Assembly (NCBI GenBank): GCA_029856295.1
Contig: JAHQWS010000123.1
Coordinates: forward strand, 1 to 7,145
Direction of reading: 5' to 3'
Length of the DNA: 7,145 nt
Source of the DNA: Promethearchaeia archaeon
GTDB lineage: Archaea; Asgardarchaeota; Lokiarchaeia; Sigyniarchaeales; SOKP01
Position 1 is the first letter of the stretch; the number at the start of each line of letters is the position of its first letter. The translations under genes and the position numbers were made by a program. A model generated the notes under the pieces. That model was not told where the DNA came from, did no database searches, and worked only from the letters and a program-made list of their open reading frames with translations. Shown here one piece after another: positions 6,386 through 7,145 of the stretch.

Positions 6386-6482
6386 AATAAGAGAAACTCA
6401 AGCCCATTTCATTTTTCTGGTACACTTTTACAAAAATTTAAAATTACAAAATCTTTAAACAAAATCTAAGTTTTTAAAAATT

Positions 6483-6500
6483 AATTATCTAAAGATAATT
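6483..6500. promoter_or_regulatory. 18-bp perfect palindrome upstream of the alba promoter
   Basis: AATTATCT and its exact reverse complement AGATAATT are separated by two bases. The dyad ends 18 bases before the TATA box of alba, where an archaeal activator or repressor could bind. An operator role is inference. In such AT-rich DNA a chance palindrome is possible, though eight matched pairs is notable. Confidence 0.4.
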
Positions 6501-6518
6501 GTCTTCGCAAATTAGCAG

Positions 6519-6526
6519 ATATAAAA
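6519..6526 (+). promoter_or_regulatory. TATA box of the alba gene
   Basis: ATATAAAA is placed so that transcription should begin near 6549. That gives a leader of about 40 bases carrying the GGTG Shine-Dalgarno at 6580-6583. Confidence 0.5.
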
Positions 6527-6589
6527 TTGGAAAAGAATTGAAAAGGGAATTTAGAATAGATAAATACCCATGGAGAAAAGGTGTCGATT

Positions 6590-6882
6590 TTGGCTAAAAA
6601 AGATTTTAGAAATGACTCAAATGTTTTTATTGGCAAAAAAAATCATTCAATTATGTTTTAGCGGCAATGGTCATCTTAAATGAGGACCGACCAGTTAGAT
6701 TACTCGCAAGAGGTAAATCTATTAGTCAAGCTGTTAATGTTGCTGAAATTCTAAGAAATAATTTCATTAAAGGTGCCAATTATAGTGAGGTTTTAATCGA
6801 TTCAGAGGAATTAACTAATAGAGATGGATCGAAAAGTAATGTTTCAAGCATGGAAATCGAAATCTTACCGCCAAAGAAATAA
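6590..6882 (+). CDS. albA: Alba DNA/RNA-binding chromatin protein, interrupted by a one-base frame discontinuity
   Basis: Alba is a small archaeal chromatin protein that binds DNA and RNA as a dimer. The first part reads LAKKDFRNDSNVFIGKK from TTG 6590, and the second NYVLAAMVILNEDRP onward, ending in EELTNRDGSKSNVSSMEIEIL, the classic Alba C-terminus. The parts lie in different frames that meet in a run of eight A at 6635-6642. One extra A (or a -1 slip) restores GKKKSFNYV, which has exactly the family spacing, giving 97 residues. The GKK at the join is the DNA-binding lysine region (Lys16/17 of Sulfolobus Alba). Without the shift, translation stops at TAG a few codons later. From the internal ATG 6667 only 71 residues would be made, without the first strand and lysines. 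TTG 6590 is preferred because GGTG (6580-6583) is six bases before it; GTG 6581 behind GGAG is the alternative. The rest is well conserved, which favours a sequencing error or real slippage over decay. Confidence 0.82.
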
Positions 6883-6967
6883 GCAATATAAATAAGATTC
6901 AGGAGAAAATCAGGAAATATTCTTGATTCGGTTAATTTTATAAACGAATGATCAATTATAAAATAAC

Positions 6968-6983
6968 CCCTCTTTTTATTTTC
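6968..6983 (+). terminator. possible T-rich terminator between convergent genes
   Basis: After alba, the plus strand has CCCC followed by T-rich DNA (TCTTTTTATTTTCTT), ending just before the stop codon of the convergent minus-strand gene. An imperfect inverted repeat (TTGATTCG at 6923, CGAATGATCAA from 6945) lies just before it. Either could help to end alba transcription. Confidence 0.35.
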
Positions 6984-7145
6984 TTACATTATAATACCCC
7001 GTTCTAGTAAATTGGCATATTCTGTAAGTTTTAGATTATTCATTAAAAAATCTCCCCTCACTTGGCGTGTAATTCGTACCTCTTCTAGGATTTCGGGATG
7101 ATTGCGTATTTTCAATGTTGCCCTAATGCGTCGCTCTACAGATTC
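6984..7145 (-). CDS. C-terminal 53 residues of an unrecognised protein (cut by window edge)
   Basis: On the minus strand an open frame enters from the window edge and runs 53 codons to TAA at 6984-6986. It is rich in charged residues (ERRIRATLKIRNHPEILEEV, then TRQVRGDF and LTEYANLLERGIIM), reads as soluble and mostly helical, and has no membrane segment. I do not recognise the family. Support for coding comes from the open frame reaching the edge, sensible amphipathic content and higher GC than the flanking spacer. Arginine codons are mostly CGN or AGG rather than the AGA favoured in the crotonase gene. It is convergent with alba, about 100 bases away. Confidence 0.6.
   Translation of the reverse strand, partial: ESVERRIRATLKIRNHPEILEEVRITRQVRGDFLMNNLKLTEYANLLERGIIM

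Noticed and set aside
6667..6882. Alba as a naturally short 71-residue protein starting at ATG 6667
   Set aside because: It would lack the first beta strand and the DNA-binding lysines, has no Shine-Dalgarno, and the missing part is encoded just upstream in another frame behind a good ribosome site.

Overview
The window is very AT-rich. Several features point to an archaeon. Coding genes are preceded by archaeal-type TATA boxes, including an exact TTTATATA, set about 20-35 bases upstream of the start, and at least one mRNA looks leaderless. Poly-T tracts follow genes without hairpins, an Alba chromatin protein is present, and a surface protein ends in a membrane anchor followed by KKRK. Together with the gene mix (GPH-type transporter, crotonase-fold enzyme, DUF998-like membrane proteins), this suggests a low-GC Asgard archaeon, Lokiarchaeia-like. 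That taxonomic placement is inference from style, not a database result.

Layout. Positions 1-1753 (minus) hold a repetitive secreted or surface protein: eight repeats of about 55 residues, each with a strictly spaced C-x11-C pair, then a poly-Asp stalk and a C-terminal membrane anchor. Its signal peptide lies upstream of the first conventional start codon and is reachable only through a CTG start or a one-base shift. About 460 bases of AT-rich DNA with no visible gene follow. Positions 2227-2439 (minus) carry a 70-residue N-terminal remnant of a FAD/NAD(P) oxidoreductase of the phytoene-desaturase type. It is divergent from an intact GPH-family (MelB-like) transporter at 2573-3967 (plus). A leaderless crotonase-superfamily gene sits at 4127-4912 (plus). 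Two tandem, clearly paralogous six-helix membrane proteins follow at 4999-5643 and 5645-6385 (plus). An Alba gene at 6590-6882 (plus) is intact in sequence but interrupted by a one-base frame discontinuity in a run of eight A. The window ends in the C-terminal 53 residues of an unrecognised minus-strand protein, convergent with alba.

How the genes work together. There is no strong evidence for one pathway. The genes are mostly single transcription units with their own promoters; only the DUF998-like pair is obviously co-transcribed. The points most worth a second look are the Alba frameshift, the out-of-frame signal peptide of the surface protein (the same kind of one-base homopolymer deficit), the regular disulfide-like cysteine pairs of its propeller repeats, and a crotonase enzyme that lacks one of the two usual catalytic glutamates. 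I found no CRISPR array, IS element, tRNA or rRNA.
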